Origin: Chitinimonas_A lacunae
GTDB lineage: Bacteria; Pseudomonadota; Gammaproteobacteria; Burkholderiales; Chitinimonadaceae
Assembly (NCBI RefSeq): GCF_042650885.1
Contig: NZ_JBHSBU010000001.1
Coordinates: forward strand, 4,402,001 to 4,466,000
Direction: 5' to 3'
DNA: 64,000 bases
Within the stretch, counting starts at the first letter, position 1; each line of letters begins with the position of its first letter. The translations under genes were made by a program, and so were the position numbers. Of the stretch, positions 37,401 through 44,210 are shown piece by piece. The notes under the pieces were generated by a model. The model searched no databases and was not told the origin of the DNA. It worked only from the letters and a program-made list of their open reading frames with translations.

Positions 37401-38660
37401 CAGTTCGCGCATGAGGCGAGCGGCCGCGCTGTCGTGGTGGTCGAGATCGACGCAGACCGTGCGCAGTCCACTTTGCTCGCGCGCCATGGTGCGACCGAGT
37501 CCCCAGCGCGCGCTGGCGACCGGATCGACCCGGTCGTCCGCCTCGACCGCCATCGCCTGATGGCCGACGAGGTAATAGCGCTTGGGCGGCTGCCCCGGCA
37601 GTGCCAGCAATGCTTGGGCGGCAGCCAGTGTCGGTGCGAGGGCGGGACGCAGCAGGGCGGGGTCGGACGCTTCACCGTGATACCAGTCGATCACCCCGGC
37701 GAAGGCCTCGCCATGCTGGGCTTGCAGACTGGCGATGGTGGCAGTCAGGGTGGCCTCGCTCTCCCCAACCCTCACCTCGGCCCGCTGTCCGTCACGCTCC
37801 AGTTCTGCGGCGAGCGCACTGGCGTCGCTGGGGTTGGCGAGGATCAGCCAGACAGGCTGAAGGGGGCTGGCCGGACGCTCGGTTGGGGCGGCCGGCTCCC
37901 AGCGCACCGTGTAGAGCGCCTGGCGGATGGCCGGGTAGTCGGCTTCCGAGAAGGTGTCGGCGTCGCCCAATAGCAGCGAGAAACCGTCGATTCCGCCAAT
38001 CGCCTGCCAGGCCTCGTCAAAGAAGCGGACATCGGCCACGGTCGCCGTATCGCCGGCCTCGACCGCCCGGCGCAGTCGCACATGGCTCCAGGCGACCCGG
38101 CTGCCCGGCCGGTCGAAGCGGAAACGTTCCATCCCGACCGGCAGAAAGGTGCGGCGGTAGGGATCGTCGTACAGGGTGGCGCCGAAGATCTGGAGGCAGG
38201 CATCGAGAAACACCGGGTGGAGCAGATAGGCGTCCTGGTCCTGCGGCAGGGCCGCGTCGAGTTCAATCCGGCCGATCGCTTCATGCCGGCCTTTCCACAG
38301 TTCGGTGACGGCACGAAATGACGGGCCGAAATCGATATCGAGCTGGCGCACCTGTCGGTAGAAAGCCGAAATTGGCAACGGCCGGGTGCAGCGCGCCCGG
38401 GCAGCCAGATAGGCTGGGTCAGGGCCGGCACGGTGAAGGCCGTGGCTGCCGATGGCGGCGACATAGTCTTCGGCATGGCGGCGGGCGCTGGCGGGATCGG
38501 TGTCCGCTGCCAGATCGAGCACCGCGATCCGCTCGCTGTTGCCGTCGTGCCAGCGCACCAGATAGTCGAGCCGGCCATCGGGATAGCGACGCTGGCCCAG
38601 GGCCGGGCAGTCTCGATCCCAACTGTCCAAAAGAGGGGTGAGGGGGATCAGGGCATTCAA
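34452..38660 (-). CDS. Type I polyketide synthase, second half: 'DH-ER-KR-ACP-TE
   Basis: 1402 aa. Domains: an unexplained N-terminal segment (1-85), the C-terminal half of a dehydratase (about 86-240; HPVFLDACLQ with catalytic Asp153), a linker/structural region (about 250-440, opening YTVRWEP), enoylreductase (about 455-780; NADPH loop HAGAGAVGMAAIQLA), ketoreductase (about 793-1010; SGGLGALGL, LDD at 882-884 which marks a B-type KR, Tyr939), ACP (Ser1100 in GVDSL) and thioesterase (about 1170-1402; GHSMG with Ser1246, His1376). The start is TTG at 38660, overlapping the TGA of the upstream PKS gene; no ATG, GTG or earlier start is available in this frame. Together with that protein it makes one fully reducing module with chain release. 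Confidence 0.9.
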   Translation of the reverse strand: MNALIPLTPLLDSWDRDCPALGQRRYPDGRLDYLVRWHDGNSERIAVLDLAADTDPASARRHAEDYVAAIGSHGLHRAGPDPAYLAARARCTRPLPISAFYRQVRQLDIDFGPSFRAVTELWKGRHEAIGRIELDAALPQDQDAYLLHPVFLDACLQIFGATLYDDPYRRTFLPVGMERFRFDRPGSRVAWSHVRLRRAVEAGDTATVADVRFFDEAWQAIGGIDGFSLLLGDADTFSEADYPAIRQALYTVRWEPAAPTERPASPLQPVWLILANPSDASALAAELERDGQRAEVRVGESEATLTATIASLQAQHGEAFAGVIDWYHGEASDPALLRPALAPTLAAAQALLALPGQPPKRYYLVGHQAMAVEADDRVDPVASARWGLGRTMAREQSGLRTVCVDLDHHDSAAARLMRELASNDGEEQVAWRGQRRLVARLASAASGAVGPGQGAYRLAISAYGSFDQLHYRPLERRAPDEHEVEIAVRATGLNFKDVLHALGMLAVEGQQSGAANVEEMLFGGDCAGEVLRVGRAVTDLRPGDRVLACMAFGCLGSHVNVERRFVAALPEGIDECAAATLPTAFLTAYYALVVCAGLRAGERVLIHAGAGAVGMAAIQLAQRHGAEVYATASPPKQALLRELGVVEVMNSRDLDFARHWAPERGGGFDVILNSLGGDFIRASHDLLKPAGRFIEIGKLGILSEAEALERQPGSRYIAFDLMDLAREQPELIAEMLHTVLRQIEQGHLRPLPQTRFPAERCAEAFRCMAQARHIGKIVIEHAVPSDALHCDPTRLYLVSGGLGALGLMLARWLVRRGARRLVLLGRSAPDAAAAETLATLRDTGASIDCRQFDVGDAAQVETLFDELDGEALDGIFHAAGTLDDATLPQQDWPHFERTLHGKALGAWHLHQASRRFSPRWFVCFSSIAGLFGGPGQANYAAASAFLDGLAHHRRSQGLPALSIDWGPWAGAGMAARLDTAQRGRLDGGGVTAIEQLEGLHALECLLRTDPPQAAVFPADWPRLLQRFGATPFYREVAARHVSAAQVDEDEDFSRQLGTATPSERPARLTQALRRLLGSVLRADPATLDPEAPLRELGVDSLMGVELRSKLERLLGRAVPIALLLQGPSITVLGSAVLELLGLAAPMPETDPAAKSTPASSWLLRRPRSEAPALRLFCFAPLGSGAGLFQRWQEALPAAVEVVAVQLPGREERFAEPALTDFAAAVEGACAALAPLLDRPWACYGHSMGTLLAYEVACTLRERHGQEPHGLFVGGLWAPGEHDARRAAGTYERLDLDRLVLPEQLDTNIDYLDNLRRVARADAALLRGYQWRPRPTLACPVVGFYGEDDPIASQADLAGWTTISSAGCRVEAIGGGHMFMVERREALLARLSHHLSAALAPAT

Positions 38661-41600
38661 GACGGCATCTCCTCGGTAAGGTCGGGTCGCACCAGGCCGC
38701 TTGCGTAGGTGCGGCGTTCGCTGCGGCCCGAGTCGGCCGGGTCGGCAAAGGCAAAGCGCCAGGCGCCGGCGTCGGCACGCAAGGTCAGCTCCAGCCGGCG
38801 CGGGGCGGCGGACAGGAAGAAGGGACGGCGGAATTCAAGCTGCTCAAGCTGCCAGCGCCGCAGCGGCTGCAAGGCGGCCACGCCGGCCTGGGCGATCTCG
38901 ATATAGGCCGTGGCCGGCAGCACATCGGCGCCGAATACCCGGTGATCGGCCAGATAGGGCGTGCGGGTATTGCTGAGTTCAAGCCGGAAGCGATGGCAGT
39001 CCGGACCGTCGCTTTCGCGCTCGGCACCGGCCAGCAGCGGATGGAGCGGTTCGGCCGCCCGCCGACTGAGCGGCGCGGGCAGTGCCCAGAAGTGCTGGCG
39101 CTCGAACGGATAGTGGGGAAGACCGGCCCGCCGCCGCATGGCAACGCCGGCATCCAGTCCGGTCCAGTCGGGCGTGAGACCCAGCACATAGAGCCGGCCG
39201 AGTGCGCTCAGCGATGCGCGCCAGTCTTTGCCATCGCCGCGCAGCAGCGGCAGTACCGGTGGACCATCGGGGACGATCTGCCGCGCCAGCCCGCTCAATA
39301 CCGCACGCGGGCCGATTTCGATCAGCGCGTCGTAGCGCTCTGGCTCAAGCCGCCGCAGCGCTGCCGCAAAACGCACCGGCTGGCTGACCTGACGGCACCA
39401 GTAGTCGGGCCAGTCGAGCTGGCCGTCCAGCGGTGCGGCATCGACCGTGGAGATAAAGGAGATGCCTGGGGCAGCAAAGTGCAGACGGTCCAGTTCGGCC
39501 CGGAACGGTTCGAGCATCGGTGCCATCAGCGGTGAATGGAAGGCATGGGAGACGTCGAGCGGCCGATGGACGATGCCGTCGCGGCTGAGCTGTTCGGCGA
39601 GCCGGCTCAGTGCAGCCGAGCGGCCGGCGACGACGGTATTGGTCTCGCTGTTGAAGGCCGCAAGCCTGATCTCGGCCGGATCGAAGTCCGCCAGATAGCC
39701 ATCCAGTCGTTCGGCTGCCGCCGTCACCGCCAGCATGCCGCCCGCTTCGGGCAAAGCCTGCATCAGCCGGCCGCGCGCGGTGGTCAGGGCCAGACCGTCT
39801 TCGAGCGACAGCACGCCGGCTGCGTAGGCCGCGGCGAATTCCCCGACACTGTGGCCAAGCACGACGGTCGGACGGACGCCCCAGCTTTTGAGCAATTCCA
39901 GCAGTGCCACCTGAAGGGAAAACAGCGCCGGCTGGGCATGTTCGGTGGCCGCAAGCCGGCTGGCCGTGGCCTGTTCCCCATAGATCAGATCGAGCAGGGC
40001 ATTGCCGAGCAGCGGCCGCAGCAGCGCGTCGCAACGGTCCAGCGTGGCACGAAATACCGGCTGATCGCGGTACAGCTCGCGCGCCATCCCAAGCTGCTGG
40101 GCGCCCTGGCCGGTAAACAGGAAGGCCAGGCGCGGCGCCCGCCGCTGCCGTGCCCGTCCCTGACTCAGCCCGGTTTGCTCCTCGCCATCGAGATGGCGCC
40201 GCAGACAATCGCGGCAGGATGCCGCGTCCGGTGCCACCAGCGCCAGGCGATGCTCGAAATGATTACGGCCCCGGCCAAGACTCTGACAGGTCGCCGCAAA
40301 CGCCGCCGCGTCCATGTCTTCCAAAGCATCGAGATAGCGCACTGCCAATTGCCGCAAGGCCGTCTCCGAACGGGCACTGAGACAGAACAACTGCTGCGGT
40401 CGTGGTGCTGGCGCCGCTTCCGGTTCCGGCGCCTGTCCCAACACGATATGCGCATTGGTGCCACCGAAGCCGAACGCGCTGACCCCGGCTAGACGCGGGC
40501 CGTCGGTCGGCCAGTGCTGCCGCGTGGCCGCCACGCGCAGCGGCAGTCGGGCGAAGTCGATCAGCGGGTTGGGCGTCCCAAAGTGCAGGCTCGGGGGAAT
40601 CTCGCCCGCTTGGATGGTCAGCGTTGCCTTGATCAGTCCGGCCACCCCGGCCGCTGCTTCGAGATGGCCGATATTGGTCTTTACCGAGCCGACCAGACAG
40701 GGTGTTTCCGCTGCCCGGCCCGTTCCCAGCACCGTGCCCAGCGAATTGAGTTCCATCGGGTCGCCCAGCCGGGTGCCCGTGCCGTGGGCTTCGATATAGC
40801 CGACCGTGGCCGGATCGATGCCAGCCTGTTCATAGGCTTGGCGCAGCACGGCGACCTGGGCGGCCGGGTTGGGAGCGGTGAGGCCGTTGCTGCGGCCATC
40901 CTGGTTGACGGCCCCGCCGAGCAGCACGGCGCGGATCGGGTCGCCGTCGCGCAGCGCGTCGGCATAGCGCTTGAGCACCACCACGCCGCAGCCTTCGCCG
41001 CGCACATAGCCGTCGGCGCGGGCATCGAAGGTCTTGCAGCGGCCGTCGGGTGCCATGAATTCGCCGCGCGAGGCCGCAATCGTCACCCAGGGCGACAGCA
41101 TGGCATGGGTGCCGCCGGCCAGCGCCAGCTCGGTTTCGCCATTGAGCAGGCTCTGACAGGCCAGATGGACCGCCACCAGCGAGGACGAACAGGCCGTGTC
41201 GATAGCCATGCTCGGTCCGCGCAGGTCAAGCAGATAAGACAGCCGGTTGGCCGCGATGCTGTAGGCGTTGCCGGTCAGCGCATAACCGTCGATCCGCTCG
41301 GGCGTTTGCAGCAGCAGCCGTTCGTAATAGTCAAAGCTTGCGACGCCAAGAAATACCCCGACCGCCGTGCCGGCGAGCCCGACCGGCGCCACGCAGGCGT
41401 CTTCGAGTGCTTCCCAGGCGACTTCGAGGGTCAGGCGCTGCTGCGGCGACATCTGCTCGGCCTCGCGTGGCGCAATGCCGAAAAAGCCGGCATCGAAGCG
41501 CTCGATCTCCGAGACAAAGCCGCCATATCGGGTACGCATCCGGCCCGGTTGATCGGGTTCGGCCGCGTAGAAATCCGCCAGCGACCAGCGCCCGGGTGGG

Positions 41601-41722
41601 ACTTCGCTGATGGCATCGTGACCGTCGAGCAGGTTCTGCCAGAACTGCCCGGCCGAGGCGGCAGCGGGGAAGCGGCAGGCCAGGCCAATCAGGGCAATCG
41701 CACAAGCGGGAGGAGAGGACAT
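38657..41722 (-). CDS. Type I polyketide synthase, first half: KS-AT-DH'
   Basis: 1021 aa. Ketosynthase about 8-430 with Cys178 (DTACSSSL), His313 (EAHGTGT) and His353 (KTNIGHLEAAAG): complete triad. Acyltransferase about 530-830 with GHSVGE (Ser625) and HAFH (726-729), the motif predicting malonyl-CoA. The protein ends inside a dehydratase: the N-terminal hotdog (about 892-1010) carries catalytic His927 in DHRVFGADVLP, but the Asp half lies in the next protein. Start MSSPPACAIALIG at 41722, 20 bases after the type II thioesterase gene; longer in-frame readings overlap that gene and do not look like PKS. Extends the acyl chain by one malonyl unit. Confidence 0.92.
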   Translation of the reverse strand: MSSPPACAIALIGLACRFPAAASAGQFWQNLLDGHDAISEVPPGRWSLADFYAAEPDQPGRMRTRYGGFVSEIERFDAGFFGIAPREAEQMSPQQRLTLEVAWEALEDACVAPVGLAGTAVGVFLGVASFDYYERLLLQTPERIDGYALTGNAYSIAANRLSYLLDLRGPSMAIDTACSSSLVAVHLACQSLLNGETELALAGGTHAMLSPWVTIAASRGEFMAPDGRCKTFDARADGYVRGEGCGVVVLKRYADALRDGDPIRAVLLGGAVNQDGRSNGLTAPNPAAQVAVLRQAYEQAGIDPATVGYIEAHGTGTRLGDPMELNSLGTVLGTGRAAETPCLVGSVKTNIGHLEAAAGVAGLIKATLTIQAGEIPPSLHFGTPNPLIDFARLPLRVAATRQHWPTDGPRLAGVSAFGFGGTNAHIVLGQAPEPEAAPAPRPQQLFCLSARSETALRQLAVRYLDALEDMDAAAFAATCQSLGRGRNHFEHRLALVAPDAASCRDCLRRHLDGEEQTGLSQGRARQRRAPRLAFLFTGQGAQQLGMARELYRDQPVFRATLDRCDALLRPLLGNALLDLIYGEQATASRLAATEHAQPALFSLQVALLELLKSWGVRPTVVLGHSVGEFAAAYAAGVLSLEDGLALTTARGRLMQALPEAGGMLAVTAAAERLDGYLADFDPAEIRLAAFNSETNTVVAGRSAALSRLAEQLSRDGIVHRPLDVSHAFHSPLMAPMLEPFRAELDRLHFAAPGISFISTVDAAPLDGQLDWPDYWCRQVSQPVRFAAALRRLEPERYDALIEIGPRAVLSGLARQIVPDGPPVLPLLRGDGKDWRASLSALGRLYVLGLTPDWTGLDAGVAMRRRAGLPHYPFERQHFWALPAPLSRRAAEPLHPLLAGAERESDGPDCHRFRLELSNTRTPYLADHRVFGADVLPATAYIEIAQAGVAALQPLRRWQLEQLEFRRPFFLSAAPRRLELTLRADAGAWRFAFADPADSGRSERRTYASGLVRPDLTEEMPS

Positions 41723-41742
41723 AGCACGGTCTCGTCGGCAAC

Positions 41743-42498
41743 TCAGGCAGCGAGCGTGGCGCCAGTCGCCAGTTCGTCGCTGAGCCGGGCCAGCACGGCC
41801 TCGGTCTGGTGAAGGAAGAAGTGAGCGCCGTCGAACTGCACGCTGCGAAAGCCCGCCCGGCTCTGGGCAGCCCAGGCCAGCAGCTCGGCTTCGCTGCACA
41901 CCGGATCGTCCGCCCCGCGCCAGCCGCTGATCGGACAGTCGAGCGGCGGCTCGTCCTGATAGCGGTACTCGGTATTGGCTTCGAGATCGGCCCGGATCAG
42001 CGGCAGAAAGAAACGCAAGGCTTCGCGGTTGGCCAGGATCGAATCCTGGGTGCCGCCGTAGCGGCGCAACACTTCGATAAATTCGGCCTCGGGCAGGTGG
42101 TAGGTCTTGCGATAGCCAAACGGCAACTGAGGCGCCGGCCGGGCGGCCACGATCAGGTGCAGCGGTGCGCCGGCACCATGACGACGCAGCCAGCGCGCCA
42201 GCTCGAAGGCCAGCAGGGCGCCGTAGCTGTGGCCCAATAGCGCGCTCGGCTGCGCGAACAGCGGGGCCAGTGCGGGGCCCATGGCCTCGACCAGACTGGC
42301 GACTTCGCGCGCCGGTGGCTCGGCAAACCGGCTCTCGCGCCCCGGCAACTGGACACCCAGCGCATTGATGCGGCCGCCCAGACGCTGGTTCCACTGCCGA
42401 AACAGCGTGCTGCCTGTGCCGGCCGAATTGAAACAGATCAGCCGCAGCGGCGCTTGGTCGATCAGTTCATGCGGGTCAATCCACGGCGACAACGCCAT
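41743..42498 (-). CDS. Type II thioesterase
   Basis: 251 aa alpha/beta-hydrolase of the GrsT/RifR type that removes misprimed or stalled acyl groups from carrier proteins. Nucleophile Ser in LLGHSYGALLAFELA, catalytic His in FDGAHFFLHQ, and the start LRLICFNSAGTGSTLFRQW are typical. The ATG at 42498 has a perfect AGGAGG six bases upstream. It precedes the KS-AT-DH' gene by 20 bases, and a 157-base AT-rich gap separates it from the P450 gene, so a second promoter for the PKS half of the cluster is possible here. Confidence 0.92.
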   Translation of the reverse strand: MALSPWIDPHELIDQAPLRLICFNSAGTGSTLFRQWNQRLGGRINALGVQLPGRESRFAEPPAREVASLVEAMGPALAPLFAQPSALLGHSYGALLAFELARWLRRHGAGAPLHLIVAARPAPQLPFGYRKTYHLPEAEFIEVLRRYGGTQDSILANREALRFFLPLIRADLEANTEYRYQDEPPLDCPISGWRGADDPVCSEAELLAWAAQSRAGFRSVQFDGAHFFLHQTEAVLARLSDELATGATLAA

Positions 42499-42655
42499 TG
42501 CCACCTCCTGAAGTCGGGTTGAAAATAAATATTTATGCAAAATACTTTCTAGATTGGTTCTATTTAATTAAAGAAAATTATCTAAACAGGACATATACTG
42601 ATTGAGGCTGGACACAGCGTCCGGCGACAAACCCTGGCAGCGCCTGGCTCGGACC
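42499..42655. promoter_or_regulatory. Possible internal promoter region of the cluster
   Basis: 157 bases between the P450 gene and the type II thioesterase gene; positions 42520-42600 are strongly AT-rich, in contrast to the overlapping genes on both sides. This is the only sizeable gap inside the cluster. A promoter here is inferred from composition only. Confidence 0.35.
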
Positions 42656-43936
42656 CTAGCGTGGCGTGAAGCGCACCGGCAGCGTGGTCATGCAGCGCAG
42701 CACGGTGTGGTCGCGAAAGCGCTGTTGGTGCGGCAGGATTTGCAGATCCGGCAGCAGCTCGAACAGCACCCGGAACGCCTCTTCGGCCTCGATCCGGGCG
42801 AGCGGCGCGCCGACGCAGTAATGCGGTCCGTCGGCAAACGACATATGGTGGTTGCGTTCACGCTCGATATCGAGCCGGTCGGGGTCGGGGTACTGGTCCG
42901 GGTCGCGGTTGGCCGAGCCCAGCGCCACATAGACCTGATCGCCGGCCCGGATCAGCTTGCCGCCCAGCTCCACGTCCTCAAGCGCCGTGCGTGAAGTCAT
43001 CTGCAAGGGTGCGTCGTAGCGCAGCAGCTCATCGACGGCCGACGGCAGCAATTCGGGCCGGGCGCGCAGCAGCGCCTGCTGCTCGGGATGAAGGATCAGC
43101 GCCTTGGAGCCATTGCCAAGCAGGCTGACCACCGTCTCCTCCCCGGCACCGAAGATCAGGATGATGATCGAGATCAGTTCGGCCTCGCTGAGCCGGTCCT
43201 GCTCGTCGCGCGCCTCGATCAGGGCGCTGATCAGATCGTCCTGCGGCTCGCGGCGCCGCTCGGCAACCAGGCCACGCAGGTAGTCCATGAATTCGATCGA
43301 GTCGCGGTTGAGCCGGGCGTATTCCTCAAGCGAAACCAGCGGGTCGAAGATCCGCCCGATCACTTCGGCCCAGGCCACGCACTGCGGGAAATGGCTGGCC
43401 GGAATGCCCAGCAGATAGGCGATCACGTTCTGCGGCAGGATCGAGGCGAAATCCTTCATCAAATCCATCTCGCCCCGCTGGCGCACCCGGTCGAGCAGAT
43501 CGCGGGCGCAGCGGCGGATATGTTCACGCATCCGCTCGACGGACCGTTTCTGGAAGGCATGCGACACCAGCTTGCGCAGCCGGGTATGGTCGGGCGCTTC
43601 GAGAAAGGCAAACCAGTTTTCCGAATTGGCGATCAGGGCATCGAGGTTGTCGGGCTGATTGGCCACGATGCGCTGGCGTTGCAGCAGTTCATTGCGCCGG
43701 CGCAATTGGCCCGGTACATCCTGCACCCGGAAGCGGCGGTCCTTGAGCACGGTCCGCACATGCTCGTAGCGGCCGACAAACCAGACCCCCCACGGACTGC
43801 GATGGACCGGGTCCTGTTCGCGCAGCCGGCGATAGTGCGGATAGGGGTCGAGATTGAAGTTCGGGTCGCGCGGGTTGAAGAACAGGCCGGCCTGCTGCGG
43901 GGCGGCGGCGGGGGTGTCGAGGACGGTGGCGGTCAT
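42656..43936 (-). CDS. Cytochrome P450
   Basis: 426 aa soluble bacterial P450 (CYP107-like class). Heme-binding motif FADGPHYCVGAPLARIE with Cys374, I-helix AGEET (264-268) with the oxygen-activating acid/Thr pair, K-helix ExxR (Glu303, Arg306 in DELLR). Start MTATVLDTPAA at 43936 (GCGGAG upstream), 13 bases after the ACP gene. In this context it probably hydroxylates or further oxidises the ACP-bound or released acyl chain; electron partners are not in the window. Confidence 0.94.
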   Translation of the reverse strand: MTATVLDTPAAAPQQAGLFFNPRDPNFNLDPYPHYRRLREQDPVHRSPWGVWFVGRYEHVRTVLKDRRFRVQDVPGQLRRRNELLQRQRIVANQPDNLDALIANSENWFAFLEAPDHTRLRKLVSHAFQKRSVERMREHIRRCARDLLDRVRQRGEMDLMKDFASILPQNVIAYLLGIPASHFPQCVAWAEVIGRIFDPLVSLEEYARLNRDSIEFMDYLRGLVAERRREPQDDLISALIEARDEQDRLSEAELISIIILIFGAGEETVVSLLGNGSKALILHPEQQALLRARPELLPSAVDELLRYDAPLQMTSRTALEDVELGGKLIRAGDQVYVALGSANRDPDQYPDPDRLDIERERNHHMSFADGPHYCVGAPLARIEAEEAFRVLFELLPDLQILPHQQRFRDHTVLRCMTTLPVRFTPR

Positions 43937-43949
43937 GGTGGACTCCGCT

Positions 43950-44210
43950 TCAGTGGGTGACGGCAAACGCCAGACTGCGGATGGTCGGGTGTTCCCAGAA
44001 CAGGGTGATCGGCAACTCCTGCCCCAGCCAGCGCGAAAACTCGCCGCTGATGGTGACGGCGACCGCCGAATCGAGCCGGTAGTCGGCAAACGGCCGGTCG
44101 AGGTCGATCTCGGCCGGGGCGACCTGAGCCAGCGAGGCAAAGCGTTGCACCAGCCAGTCTTCGGCAGCTTCGGTGCTTGGGCGCTCCAGGGCAGGGGTGA
44201 TGGTGCTCAT
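43950..44210 (-). CDS. Acyl carrier protein (second ACP of the cluster)
   Basis: 86 aa. Phosphopantetheine attachment serine in FADYRLDSAVAV (RLDS instead of the usual GLDS), then SGEFSRWLGQELPITLFWEH and PTIRSLA. The pattern LDS-x2-AV-...-G-x2-x-WLG-x-E-...-PTI-x2-LA is shared with the ACP at 47241, so the two appear to be paralogues. Its ATG overlaps the stop of the stand-alone KS gene (ATGA), suggesting translational coupling and that it partners this KS. Confidence 0.9.
   Translation of the reverse strand: MSTITPALERPSTEAAEDWLVQRFASLAQVAPAEIDLDRPFADYRLDSAVAVTISGEFSRWLGQELPITLFWEHPTIRSLAFAVTH

Noticed and set aside
35661..37973. A 770-codon open frame antisense to the PKS gene
   Set aside because: Same GC artefact; low-complexity translation, while the minus strand shows full DH, ER and KR motifs. 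Other long shadows (17993-19693, 3519-5198, 60388-62142, 19907-21349) are rejected for the same reason.
41723..42394. An N-terminal extension of 224 residues on the KS-AT-DH' protein
   Set aside because: It lies in the type II thioesterase gene in another frame and is Arg/Ala/Gly-rich without PKS features; the KS begins normally at 41722.
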